Assembly (NCBI GenBank): GCA_021818955.1
Contig: JAKASR010000004.1
Location: 1-64,000 of the forward strand
Direction of reading: 5' to 3'
DNA: 64,000 nt
DNA from: Acidobacteriota bacterium
GTDB lineage: Bacteria; Acidobacteriota; Terriglobia; Terriglobales; SCQP01
Shown piece by piece: positions 16,598-24,985 of this stretch. The stretch's first letter is position 1. Each line of letters starts with the position of its first letter. The notes under the pieces are model-generated. The model ran no database searches. It saw nothing but the letters and a program-made list of their open reading frames with translations, and was not told the DNA's origin. A program made the translations under genes and the position numbers.

Positions 16598-18604
16598 TCA
16601 AGCTTCAGCCGGAGCCAGAGCAGCGCGAGCGGCATCACGCGCGGTCGCCAACTGTTCGCGGCGCGCGCTTTGTTGTTCATAACGCGCCATCACCTGCTGT
16701 GTCCGCACGCCGTCGCGATAAGTATCCTCGCGTCCCATGGCCGCCTCGAGTTCGGCCAGTGCGGCTTCCACTTCGGCCAGCTCCCGCTCGACCTGGGTTA
16801 ATTCGGCCTCGAGTTTCTGCCGTTTTTGCGGATTCATGCGCTTCGGCTTGGGGCGCTGGCCATGGCCGTTTTTCCCGGCGCCGCCGCCCGCGATCTCGGC
16901 ATTACCGCCCGGCGCGACGGCGCCATTGCCGGCCAACTTGGAGGAGATGGCTTTTTCCAGGCCCGCCGCCTGCTCGCCGGCATGGGCTTTGCGGTAGCGG
17001 TAGTCCTCGTAATTTCCCAGATAGACGCCCACGCCGCCGCCGCCCACTTCCCAGACCTTGGTCGCCAGGGCGTCGAGAAAATAGCGGTCGTGGGAGACGA
17101 ACACCAGCGTGCCGGTATATTGCTTCAAGGCATCGAGCAGCACTTCCTTGGCATCCAGATCGAGATGGTTCGTCGGCTCATCCAGCAGCAAGCAGTTGGC
17201 CGGATACAGCAAAAGGCGCAGCAGCGCATAACGGTTGCGCTCGCCGCCGCTGAGCACGCCGATGGACTTGAAGACATCGTCGCCGCGAAATAGAAAGCAG
17301 CCCAGCAGACCGCGCAGCTCGGAGGCGGGCAGCGCGGGAGCGCAATCGGTCAGATCGTCGAGCAGGCGGCGTTGGGGATTGAGGGCCTTGTATTGGTCTT
17401 GCGCGAAACTGTCGAGCTTGACCTCATGGCCAACTCGCCGTTCACCCCGTTCAAAGGCCAACTCGCCCGCCAGCAAGCGTATGAGCGTGGTCTTGCCGGC
17501 GCCGTTGGGTCCGATCACGGCGACGCGATCGCCGCGTTCCAGCCGTAAGTCGAGCGAGCGAAAAATTTGGCGTGGGCCGTAGCTTTTAGCAACGCCCGCT
17601 AATTCCAACACGGTGCGCCCGCACGCGGGCGGCTGCGGGAATTTGAAGTGCAGGTGTTGTTCCAACTCCGGCAGTTCCAGCTCCGGCATCCGTTCCAATT
17701 CCTTGATGCGGCTCTGCACCTGCGCCGCTTTGCTGGCGGTGTAACGAAAGCGGTTGATGAAGACCTCGAGCTGCTGGCGGCGTTGCTGCTGTTGTTTCCA
17801 GGCGGCGAGCAATTGCTCTTCCCTCTGCTGCTTTTGCCGGCGGAAGGCGGTGTAATTGCCCGTCCAGGAAGTCAGCTTGCCGCGGCCCAAAGCCCAGATG
17901 CGAGTGACGATGGCATCGAGGAAATAGCGGTCGTGCGAGACCAGAATGCAGGCATGGGGGTAATGGCCGAGGAATTCTTCCAGCCAGTTGCGCGCCTCCA
18001 GATCCAAGTGGTTGGTGGGCTCGTCCAGCAGCAACACATCCGGCGCGGCCAGCAGCAGCTTGGCCAGCGCAATGCGCATTTGCCAGCCGCCGCTGAATTC
18101 TTCGCAACGCCGCGCGGCATCGTCGGCGGCAAAGCCCAAGCCGTTGAGCACGGTGGCGATGCGGGCATCGAGGGCATAACCGTCGCGCACCGCAAATTCG
18201 TGTTGCAGGCGAGCATAGCGTTCCGCCTCGGCGTCGGCCCGGGCTTTGGCCTCGCCCTGCGGCTGGGGGCCAGCGGCGTTGGCGGCGATGCGTGCTTCCA
18301 ATTCGCGCAACTCGGCCTCGAGCGCCAGCAGGCCGGCAAAAACGCTTTGGCATTCCTCCAGCAAGCTACGCCCGGAAAAGCTGAGTCCCTGCTGCGGCAG
18401 ATAGCCAATGGTCTGCGAGCGGTTTTGGATCAGCTTGCCGTCATCCAACGGCTCTTCGCCAGCCAGAATGCGCAACAGAGTGGTTTTGCCGCTGCCATTC
18501 GGACCGACCAATCCCACCCGGTCATCATCGCCCAGGCGCAGATCGGCATGGATAAACAGCGTGCGCCCGCCAAAATGCTTGGCGGCGTCGGATAGTTGAA
18601 TCAT
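16598..18604 (-). CDS. ABC-F family ATPase (Uup/YheS-like ribosome-associated)
   Basis: The 668-residue soluble protein has two ATP-binding domains and no membrane segments: Walker A GPNGSGKTT (near residue 35) and GPNGAGKTT (near residue 365), signatures FSGGWQMR and LSGGERNR, and Walker B LLLDEPTNHLDL in both halves. ABC-F proteins act on the ribosome in translation quality control or antibiotic protection. A Gly/Ala-rich linker leads to a C-terminal coiled coil (about residues 590-660, rich in Glu, Ala, Leu), as in Uup. The interdomain linker with many Gln and Arg (QKQQREEQLLAAWKQQQQRR) is in place. Divergent from the GH30 gene. Confidence 0.9.
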   Translation of the reverse strand: MIQLSDAAKHFGGRTLFIHADLRLGDDDRVGLVGPNGSGKTTLLRILAGEEPLDDGKLIQNRSQTIGYLPQQGLSFSGRSLLEECQSVFAGLLALEAELRELEARIAANAAGPQPQGEAKARADAEAERYARLQHEFAVRDGYALDARIATVLNGLGFAADDAARRCEEFSGGWQMRIALAKLLLAAPDVLLLDEPTNHLDLEARNWLEEFLGHYPHACILVSHDRYFLDAIVTRIWALGRGKLTSWTGNYTAFRRQKQQREEQLLAAWKQQQQRRQQLEVFINRFRYTASKAAQVQSRIKELERMPELELPELEQHLHFKFPQPPACGRTVLELAGVAKSYGPRQIFRSLDLRLERGDRVAVIGPNGAGKTTLIRLLAGELAFERGERRVGHEVKLDSFAQDQYKALNPQRRLLDDLTDCAPALPASELRGLLGCFLFRGDDVFKSIGVLSGGERNRYALLRLLLYPANCLLLDEPTNHLDLDAKEVLLDALKQYTGTLVFVSHDRYFLDALATKVWEVGGGGVGVYLGNYEDYRYRKAHAGEQAAGLEKAISSKLAGNGAVAPGGNAEIAGGGAGKNGHGQRPKPKRMNPQKRQKLEAELTQVERELAEVEAALAELEAAMGREDTYRDGVRTQQVMARYEQQSARREQLATARDAARAALAPAEA

Positions 18605-18707
18605 CGCTATATAGGCTTACACTCTATTTTCGCATGAAGCGGTAACGATGAAGCCGGGCGGCGGGCAATTTTCCGGGCTAATAAATCTCATGCTTCAGGA
18701 ACGCACT

Positions 18708-20141
18708 ATGAACGATCGTCGAAAATTTTGTAGGCGCTTATTGGGGATCACCACCGCATTCGCCGCCGGCGCCTGGGCCGATGTGGCTTCGCCGCAGGCC
18801 GCCGCCGAATGCCGCATTCAGCTTGCCGAGCCGTGTCAGCGGATCGATGGATTCGGCGCCTCGGGGGCGTTTCGCCAGGCCGGAATTCTGCGACGCTATC
18901 CCCCCCACGAGCGCGCGCGCATGCTCGATCTTTTGTTTTCGCCGACTCAAGGCGCCGGGTTGTCGTGGGTGCGCAATCTGATCGGCGATGGTGGCGCCTG
19001 GGGCAGCCGCCGCAACGGTCCCACGCCTTCCATCGAGCCCAGCGCCGGCGCATGGAACTGGCAAGGCGACGATGACCAGATCTGGCTGATGCGCGCCGCC
19101 GCGCGCCGCGGCTGCACCCGCTTTTTCAGCAGCGCCTGGAGCCCACCGGCATGGATGAAGACCAACCAGAACGTCATCGGCGGCGAATTGCGGCGCGATG
19201 CCTATGCCGCCTATGCCAAATACCTGGCACGCTACGTCGAAGGCTACCGCCGACATCACGGCCTGGTCATCGCGGCGCTGTCGCCACAAAACGAACCCGA
19301 CGTCCATGTGCATTACTCTTCCTGCCATTGGACGGCGGAACAGTATCACACCTTCATGCGCGACGCCCTGCAGCCGACGTTCCAGCGCGCACGAATCCAA
19401 ACGCGGCTGGTGTTGGGCGAACACAGCACCTGGTCGGAAGCAGTGGTGCGGCCGACGCTGGAAGATGCGACGACAGCGGCAGGCGTGGATGTAGTGGCCT
19501 CGCATGCCTACGCCGGCAACAATCATGCGCCGAAAATTCCGCTGACCGATCGCACCGGGCGATTCGCGCTGGCGCTACGGCTGAGCAAGCCGGTTTGGCA
19601 AACCGAGGTAAGCGCCTTCAATGCCAACGATCCCAGCATGGCGGATGGGCTGTATTGGGCCAAGCTGGTGCATTACCACCTCGCCGAAGACCAGGTCAGC
19701 GGCTGGTTTTATTGGTGGCTGGCCAGCCCCGGGCTTAACCGCGAAGCCCTGATCCTGCTCGATCCGGCCAGCGGCGGCTGGCTGGCCAACAAGCGCCTGT
19801 TCACCCTGGGCCAATACAGCCGATTTTTGCAGCCCGGCGCGATACGGCTGGCGGCGACACGCAATCCGGCGCCCGGCGTATTGACTTCCGCCTGGCGCAT
19901 GGCTGGTGCCAACGGCAGGCTGGCGGTAGTCGCCATTAACGAAAACCCCGCACCAGTAAGGTTGCGCTTCCGCTTGCTGCCGAAGGCAAGCGCGGCAACA
20001 GGCGCGATTGCCGCCTGGCGGACTTCATTTATGGAAGAGATCCAGCCGCTGCCGCCGGTGGAAGCCGCACAGAAAAACACCGAAGGCTGGATGGCGGAAT
20101 TGCGGCCGATATCGATTACCACTTTTGTGAGCGGCAATTGA
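18708..20141 (+). CDS. Exported GH30-family glycoside hydrolase
   Basis: ATG 18708 is preferred over the upstream in-frame start because it begins MNDRRKFCRRLLGITTAFAA, a twin-arginine-like signal, with CAGGAA upstream. The body (477 residues) matches GH30: IDGFGASGAFR at the start of the barrel, acid/base Glu196 in SPQNEPDV, and nucleophile Glu300 in VWQTEVSAF, followed by a beta-sandwich domain. GH30 enzymes cleave xylan, beta-glucans or glucosylceramide; the QNEPD type and Trp-rich cleft suggest a plant polysaccharide, but the substrate cannot be fixed from sequence. Single gene; it could feed the pentose operon at 36-42 kb. Confidence 0.85.
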   Translation: MNDRRKFCRRLLGITTAFAAGAWADVASPQAAAECRIQLAEPCQRIDGFGASGAFRQAGILRRYPPHERARMLDLLFSPTQGAGLSWVRNLIGDGGAWGSRRNGPTPSIEPSAGAWNWQGDDDQIWLMRAAARRGCTRFFSSAWSPPAWMKTNQNVIGGELRRDAYAAYAKYLARYVEGYRRHHGLVIAALSPQNEPDVHVHYSSCHWTAEQYHTFMRDALQPTFQRARIQTRLVLGEHSTWSEAVVRPTLEDATTAAGVDVVASHAYAGNNHAPKIPLTDRTGRFALALRLSKPVWQTEVSAFNANDPSMADGLYWAKLVHYHLAEDQVSGWFYWWLASPGLNREALILLDPASGGWLANKRLFTLGQYSRFLQPGAIRLAATRNPAPGVLTSAWRMAGANGRLAVVAINENPAPVRLRFRLLPKASAATGAIAAWRTSFMEEIQPLPPVEAAQKNTEGWMAELRPISITTFVSGN

Positions 20142-20202
20142 ACTGGAAACCTGGCCAAATGATCGGACCGGAGGCTATCCCGATGCGCGGACTGAGCGCG
20201 CA

Positions 20203-20817
20203 TTAGCGGCTCCAACTTTCGGGCCATCCGGAGCGCCGCAGTTGCCGGTGCAATTTATCGAGCCGGGCCTGATCGGCCGCGACTCGAGCTTTCAGCGCAA
20301 GGATCTTTTGCCGCTGCTGATGGAGCTGAGCGCGCGAATATTGCTGCCGCAGCGCCACATTGGGGTTGGAGTAATACTGCATCTGATTCAGATTGAACTC
20401 ACGCTGGGTGACATTCAGTTCGCGTTGATCCAGTTTGAGTTGGGCGCGCGCCTGGGCGAAGCGCTTTTTCCAGCTGGCGCGCAGATTGGCGCGGGCCTTA
20501 TCCGCCGCCGCCGTCTCCTGCGTTTGCTTTTGCGCCGATGCCGTTCCGGCCACGGAGATCGCCCCGGCATGCGCCAAGCTGGCATTGGTGAACACGCGCT
20601 GCGCGCGTGGAGCGCGGGCACGGGCGGCACGCGCCTGGCGCGCAAACGCCGCCAGCGAAACCGGATGTCCGGACTGTTGCTGGTCGCGCCGAATCGCAGC
20701 CGCGTTCTGCGGCGCCGCCATCAGGATGGCCGGCGCGGCGGCGACGATCACCGCTAAGGTAAGGACATCAAACCCGGAGCGCAGGCGAATGTTGGTCTTC
20801 ATCAGAGATTTCCTCAT
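20203..20817 (-). CDS. Exported coiled-coil protein of unknown function
   Basis: Start at 20817 is chosen for GCGAGG seven bases upstream. The 204-residue product has a hydrophobic signal (VLTLAVIVAAAPAILMAAPQ), an Ala/Arg-rich middle, and a C-terminal half predicted to be helical coiled coil with LKLDQRELNVTQREFNLNQM and a conserved-looking YYSNPNVALRQQY. I recall similar short exported proteins from Acidobacteriota, without assigned function. Strongly basic. Convergent with the GH30 gene. Confidence 0.6.
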   Translation of the reverse strand: MRKSLMKTNIRLRSGFDVLTLAVIVAAAPAILMAAPQNAAAIRRDQQQSGHPVSLAAFARQARAARARAPRAQRVFTNASLAHAGAISVAGTASAQKQTQETAAADKARANLRASWKKRFAQARAQLKLDQRELNVTQREFNLNQMQYYSNPNVALRQQYSRAQLHQQRQKILALKARVAADQARLDKLHRQLRRSGWPESWSR

Positions 20818-20989
20818 TGGTAACCTCGCTTTCCCTGATTGTCTGTAAAAAGGCAAGTCAAATGCAAGACATGCGGTGGTTACGCCGGGCATTCCGGTAT
20901 CCAGCAGTAAGACGTTGCAGTTTGCGCATTCTTCTGTGACCTCGGGCTGCTCTGGCGCATCTAATCAAGTGCAAAGGAGATCACCTTTT

Positions 20990-21223
20990 ATGCTGTGCAG
21001 GCACATATCCTCCGGCGTATTCACTTTGCATGGGAATACGTACGTCAGGTGCCTCCGCTGTGGTAAATACCAGCAATATGACTGGAAGCGGATGCGCCGG
21101 GTGGGTGGCTGGCAGAGGGAAGATACTGTGGTTTCCGCGTATTGCCAAGCCATGGTTCGCGACCTCGAGCCGGAACAGGCTGTCGAGCGTGAAGTACGCC
21201 GTACCGCGGCCACTGCCGCCTAA
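20990..21223 (+). CDS. Small Cys-motif protein (possible zinc-binding), unknown function
   Basis: ATG 20990 follows a near-perfect ribosome binding site, AAAGGAGA, which overrides the longer upstream frame. The 77-residue product has Cys3 near His5, and Cys21-x2-Cys24 in YVRCLRCGKYQQYDW, resembling one knuckle of a zinc ribbon followed by Tyr-x-Trp. The rest is charged. No relative with a known role comes to mind; the CLxCG-YDW pattern looks like a family. No partner gene: neighbours are divergent or distant. Confidence 0.6.
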   Translation: MLCRHISSGVFTLHGNTYVRCLRCGKYQQYDWKRMRRVGGWQREDTVVSAYCQAMVRDLEPEQAVEREVRRTAATAA

Positions 21224-21402
21224 GCGCCTTGCGCCCGCGCGTCCACGCAAAAAGCTGCAAAAAATTGCACCACCCCCACATTACAAACAATCTTCTGACC
21301 GAGGTGGCGCGCTGTCAGCAGTAGAATGGCGCGCCAATTATTTTTCCAGCTTCAAAGGTTTTTTACTGTGATGTGCAGTGCGGCAGGGTGAAATAATTAA
21401 AA

Positions 21403-21408
21403 TATATT
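21403..21408 (+). promoter_or_regulatory. Possible -10 box upstream of the Old Yellow Enzyme gene
   Basis: TATATT lies in an AT-rich run (AATAATTAAAATATATTAG) 21 bases before the ATG at 21429. No good -35 is visible. The preceding 180 bases hold no gene. Confidence 0.3.
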
Positions 21409-21428
21409 AGAGATCCGCTTTTACCACT

Positions 21429-22538
21429 ATGCCTCTATTAATGGAACCGCTCACCCTGCGCGGCCTGGAGCTGCCTAATCGCGTGGTCCTATCACCGATG
21501 TGTCAATATTCTTCGCGAGATGGCTACGCGAATGACTGGCACATGGTTCATCTCGGCAGCCGCGCCGTAGGCGGCGCCGGACTGGTCATGACTGAAGCAA
21601 CGGCGGTGCTGCCGGAGGGCCGCATCAGCCCCCAGGATTTGGGTCTCTGGCAGGATGGCCAAGTGGAAGCACTCCGCCGAATAACCCGCTTCGTGCTGAG
21701 TTTGGGCTGCCATCCGGGCATACAACTGGCGCATGCCGGGCGCAAAGGCAGCACCTGGGCGCCAGGCGAAGGCCACGGCGCCATTACACCGGCCCAGGGC
21801 GGCTGGGAAGTGGCAGCGCCCAGCGAAGAGGCGTTTGCGGAAAATTATCCCCATCCCCACGCACTCGATGCGGAAGGCATCCGCGGCGTGATTGCAGCCT
21901 TTGCGGCGGCCGCGCGCCGCGCGCTCCAGGCCGGATTCGAAGTTGTGGAAATCCATGCCGCACATGGGTATCTGTTGCACGAATTTCTATCGCCGCTGAG
22001 CAATCGGCGCACCGACGAGTGGGGTGGCAGTTTTGAAAATCGCATCCGGCTGTTGCTGGAAACCGTGGGCGCGGTGCGCACCGTCTGGCCGGAAACATTG
22101 CCGCTGCTGGTGCGGATATCAGCCACCGATTGGGCTTCGGGCGGCTGGGATATCGAACAGTCGATCGAGCTGGCGCGCCGTTTACCGAATCTGGGCGTGG
22201 ACCTGGTGGACTGCTCCTCGGGCGGGTTGGTACCGGTGGCGCAATTACCTGCCGGTCATGGGTATCAAACCGCATTTGCCGCCCGCATCCGGCAAGAAGC
22301 CGGCATCGCCACCGGCGCAGTAGGCATGATTACCAGCCCCGAGCAGGCGGAACATATTTTGCAGACCGGACAGGCGGATTTAGTCGTGCTGGCGCGCGAG
22401 TTGCTGCGCGATCCTTATTGGCCGCTGCACGCCGCTCGCCGGCTGGATGCGGCAATATCCTGGCCGCGCCAATATCTCCGCGCGGCCCCGCCGGGTTCGA
22501 AAGCGCGCGAAAATCTGACTTTCGACCCGCGTGAATAA
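21429..22538 (+). CDS. NADH:flavin oxidoreductase, Old Yellow Enzyme family (YqjM/NamA-like)
   Basis: An FMN-dependent ene-reductase of 369 residues. MEPLTLRGLELPNRVVLSPM followed by CQYSSRDG shows the YqjM-subclass cysteine. HAGRKGS and IHAAHGYLLHEFLSPLSN carry the substrate-binding histidines, and RIRLLLE and LVVLARELLRDPYWPLHAA complete the flavin barrel. Such enzymes reduce alkenes activated by carbonyl or nitro groups; the physiological substrate is usually unknown. The UxaA-type gene follows 118 bases later on the same strand and may be co-transcribed. Confidence 0.9.
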   Translation: MPLLMEPLTLRGLELPNRVVLSPMCQYSSRDGYANDWHMVHLGSRAVGGAGLVMTEATAVLPEGRISPQDLGLWQDGQVEALRRITRFVLSLGCHPGIQLAHAGRKGSTWAPGEGHGAITPAQGGWEVAAPSEEAFAENYPHPHALDAEGIRGVIAAFAAAARRALQAGFEVVEIHAAHGYLLHEFLSPLSNRRTDEWGGSFENRIRLLLETVGAVRTVWPETLPLLVRISATDWASGGWDIEQSIELARRLPNLGVDLVDCSSGGLVPVAQLPAGHGYQTAFAARIRQEAGIATGAVGMITSPEQAEHILQTGQADLVVLARELLRDPYWPLHAARRLDAAISWPRQYLRAAPPGSKARENLTFDPRE

Positions 22539-22656
22539 TAATGGCCCATAGAGCGCACCTGCGAGTTTTGGGCGAAGGGAACCAACTGGATATCCGGCTG
22601 GAAGCGCTGGGATACAATTTAAGAACGGCTCGCTGTAATGGCCTTATACAACAAGA

Positions 22657-24249
22657 ATGAATCCGGCCCGCTATCATCTGGGAGAAGTTGCCATCATCAT
22701 CCATCCCGGCGTAGATAATGTCGCCGCGGTGATTGCCGAGCACTTACCCGCTGGTACGCAATTGCGCTTGCCGGATGGGAACGAATTGGAACTACCGCAG
22801 GCGGCGCGGCGCGGCCAAAGCCTGGCGCTGCGAGCGTTGACCGCCGGCGATGCCGCCTATTCACTGGGTGCGCCATATGGCGTGGCCGCGCGTGCCATTG
22901 CCGCCGGAGAGGTCGTGGACGAACGCAATCTCGCCGCGCGCCTGCCCGCGAGTGGCACGCGCCCGCCGCAATCCGGACAGCAGCCACCCCCTTGGCCCGC
23001 CGATCTCGAGCCCTGCTTTCGCGGTTTTCGTCGCGAAGATGGACGTTACGGGGTGCGGAATTATGTCGGCCTGGTCACTTCGGGCATGTGCGCAGCGACC
23101 GAAGTGCGCGAAATCGCGGCGCGGGCGCAACGCGAATTATTGTCCCGCGCGCGTTATCCGTATGTGGATGGCATCGTGCCCATCGTGCAGGAATCCGGCT
23201 GCGGCATGCCCGATGGCCAGCCGGTGGAATTACTGAACCGGTTGCTGGGCGATGCCCTGTCCCATCCCAATCTGGGCGCGGCGCTGTACGTGGACCTGGG
23301 ATGCGGCAAGACCTGCATCGCCTGTTCTACTCCGCTGTTTCGCGACCGCCTGCCCGGCTACAGCCACCGCGTGCGGCATCTCGGAATACAATCCAGTGGC
23401 GGCACGCGCCGCACAATCGAGCGCGGGCTGGAAATGGTGGAGGAATTACTGGAGACGGCCAATCAGGCGAGGCGCGAAATGGCTCCGATTTCGGAACTAA
23501 TACTCGGCGTGAAATGCGGCGGTTCCGACCGCTGGAGCGGGATCACCGCCAATCCCAGCCTAGGCTGGGCGGCGGATTGCCTGATCGCCGCCGGCGCCGC
23601 GGTTCTGATTGGAGAAGTGCCGGAGTTGCAGGGCGCGGCGCATCGCGCCCTGCGGGCTCGCGCCACCAGCCGCGAAACCGCGCGCAAACTCGATGCCGCT
23701 CAACGCCGTTATGCGCGCTATGCGCGCATGTTCGGCTGTGATTACGGAGAAAACCCCTCTCCCGGCAACCTGGCCGGCGGATTAACGAATATTTATTTAA
23801 AATCGCTGGGAGCGCTGGCAAAAAGCGGAAGTGCGAAACTTGCCGACGTGCTCGATTACGGCGAAAGCGCCGGCTCAAGGCGCGGCCTGATGGTGGTCTA
23901 TTCTCCCGGCTACGATCAAATCTCCACGCCCGCTTTGTTTCTTTCCGGAGCGCAAATCGTGGGCTTCACCACCGGCAGAGGAACGGGGATTGGCTGCGCC
24001 CTCGGTCCCGTGCTCAAGATCAGCTCCAATTCCGAACTGGCGCGCGATAATGAGGATATCGACATTGATGCCGGCGCGATTCTCGAGCGCAACCACGGGC
24101 ATAGCGCAAATGTCACGATCGAACAGGTCGGCCATAACATTCTCGACCGCGTTCTGGCGATTGCCAATGGAACTTACCGGCCTCGCGCCGAAGCGAGTGG
24201 GCTGCACTACGAATTTAAAATCTGGGAATCGCTCTGGCCATCCATTTAG
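22657..24249 (+). CDS. UxaA-family hydrolase/dehydratase (altronate or galactarate dehydratase-like)
   Basis: The 530-residue protein has an N-terminal SAF-like domain (residues about 1-85) and a long UxaA/GarD catalytic domain beginning FRGFRREDGRYGVRNYVG. Cysteine motifs include QESGCGMPDGQP and VDLGCGKTCIACSTP, and the C-terminus carries GFTTGRGTGIGCALGPVLK. These families dehydrate sugar acids such as D-altronate. Its short linker and lack of sugar-acid neighbours leave the substrate open. Likely transcribed with the upstream ene-reductase. There is no strong ribosome binding site before ATG 22657. Confidence 0.8.
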   Translation: MNPARYHLGEVAIIIHPGVDNVAAVIAEHLPAGTQLRLPDGNELELPQAARRGQSLALRALTAGDAAYSLGAPYGVAARAIAAGEVVDERNLAARLPASGTRPPQSGQQPPPWPADLEPCFRGFRREDGRYGVRNYVGLVTSGMCAATEVREIAARAQRELLSRARYPYVDGIVPIVQESGCGMPDGQPVELLNRLLGDALSHPNLGAALYVDLGCGKTCIACSTPLFRDRLPGYSHRVRHLGIQSSGGTRRTIERGLEMVEELLETANQARREMAPISELILGVKCGGSDRWSGITANPSLGWAADCLIAAGAAVLIGEVPELQGAAHRALRARATSRETARKLDAAQRRYARYARMFGCDYGENPSPGNLAGGLTNIYLKSLGALAKSGSAKLADVLDYGESAGSRRGLMVVYSPGYDQISTPALFLSGAQIVGFTTGRGTGIGCALGPVLKISSNSELARDNEDIDIDAGAILERNHGHSANVTIEQVGHNILDRVLAIANGTYRPRAEASGLHYEFKIWESLWPSI

Positions 24250-24295
24250 CCGGCACAGCTGCCTTTATTTTTAGGCGCTAACGCTCACCCCATCA
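24250..24295 (+). repeat. Degenerate start of the dispersed element after the UxaA-type gene
   Basis: CTGCCTTTATTTTTAGGCGCTAACGCTCACCCCATCA resembles the T-run and AGGCGC part of module A, in particular the variant at 56441. The hairpin arms are lost. The remainder of the gap to 24519 shows no gene; short runs of C and T only. Confidence 0.4.
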
Positions 24296-24518
24296 AGCCA
24301 TCCATCCCACTGCAGACAGGTAGCGGGATCGCCCGGCTATGCCTTTCTTGGAGCTAAGGGTGAAAAATCCATGAAATCAAAATTCGTTTTTTCTTAATCC
24401 TCACCATTTCACTGAACCGCCAGCACCGTACTTTACCGAATCCCCGATAAGCACCAACCTCCGCGTTAAAACGGCGCATCAGCCTAGAAAAGCGGCAGTT
24501 CTGACGCAGGGGGACACG

Positions 24519-24893
24519 ATGAGCGGGAAGAATAACATTTGGATCAGCTGCGCTTTAGCACTGGTCGCCGTGATGGTCTGCATACTGATGGCCGAGGGCC
24601 AGGCAGCCTTCCACCCTCACGTCAACGACAGCACGGCGTTTACCGGCTGCCTGCGCCGGACTGCCACCGGGTACTTTCAACTGCTCGCCGCAACTGGCCG
24701 AGTGTTTCGCGTCGAAAGCGGGAACCTGGAACTCAGCCGGAATGTAGGCCGCACAATTACGCTGTACGGAACCCTGCAAGGCATCTCGCCGCGAGCCGGT
24801 GCCGACCCGGCGGCGCATGCCCGCACCACTGCCCGAACACGCTTATTCGCGAACCGGTTGAAGTTGGTCAGCCGCTCCTGTCATCGGCGCTGA
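24519..24893 (+). CDS. Small exported protein, DUF5818-like
   Basis: A strong ribosome binding site (GCAGGGGGA) precedes the ATG. The 124 residues start with a signal or anchor (ISCALALVAVMVCILMAEGQAA) followed by TAFTGCLRRTATGYFQLL and RVFRVESGNLELSRNVGRTI, then a small beta domain with ITLYGTL. The FTGCL...V.GT pattern recalls DUF5818 proteins of Acidobacteriota. The tail is basic and poorly structured. Role unknown, probably periplasmic. Its stop is four bases from a repeat element. Confidence 0.6.
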   Translation: MSGKNNIWISCALALVAVMVCILMAEGQAAFHPHVNDSTAFTGCLRRTATGYFQLLAATGRVFRVESGNLELSRNVGRTITLYGTLQGISPRAGADPAAHARTTARTRLFANRLKLVSRSCHRR

Positions 24894-24896
24894 GGA

Positions 24897-24977
24897 GAAA
24901 GCGGCTCGGCCGCTTTTACTTTCAGGCGCTGACACTTTCGCCAAGCGTCCGGCCGAAGCCGGATGCTTGGCGAAAAC
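24897..24977 (+). repeat. Dispersed hairpin element, copy 5 (module A; long near-perfect hairpin)
   Basis: The element fills the 92-bp gap between two convergent stop codons. AAAGCGGC TCG GCCGCTTT with TTTTACTTT is terminator-like. The second hairpin is the best of all copies: TTTCGCCAAGCGTCCGG (24936-24952) pairs with CCGGATGCTTGGCGAAA (24959-24975), 17 pairs with one G-T, around CCGAAG. Position and structure suit a bidirectional terminator. Confidence 0.85.
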
Positions 24978-24985
24978 TTCAGGAA

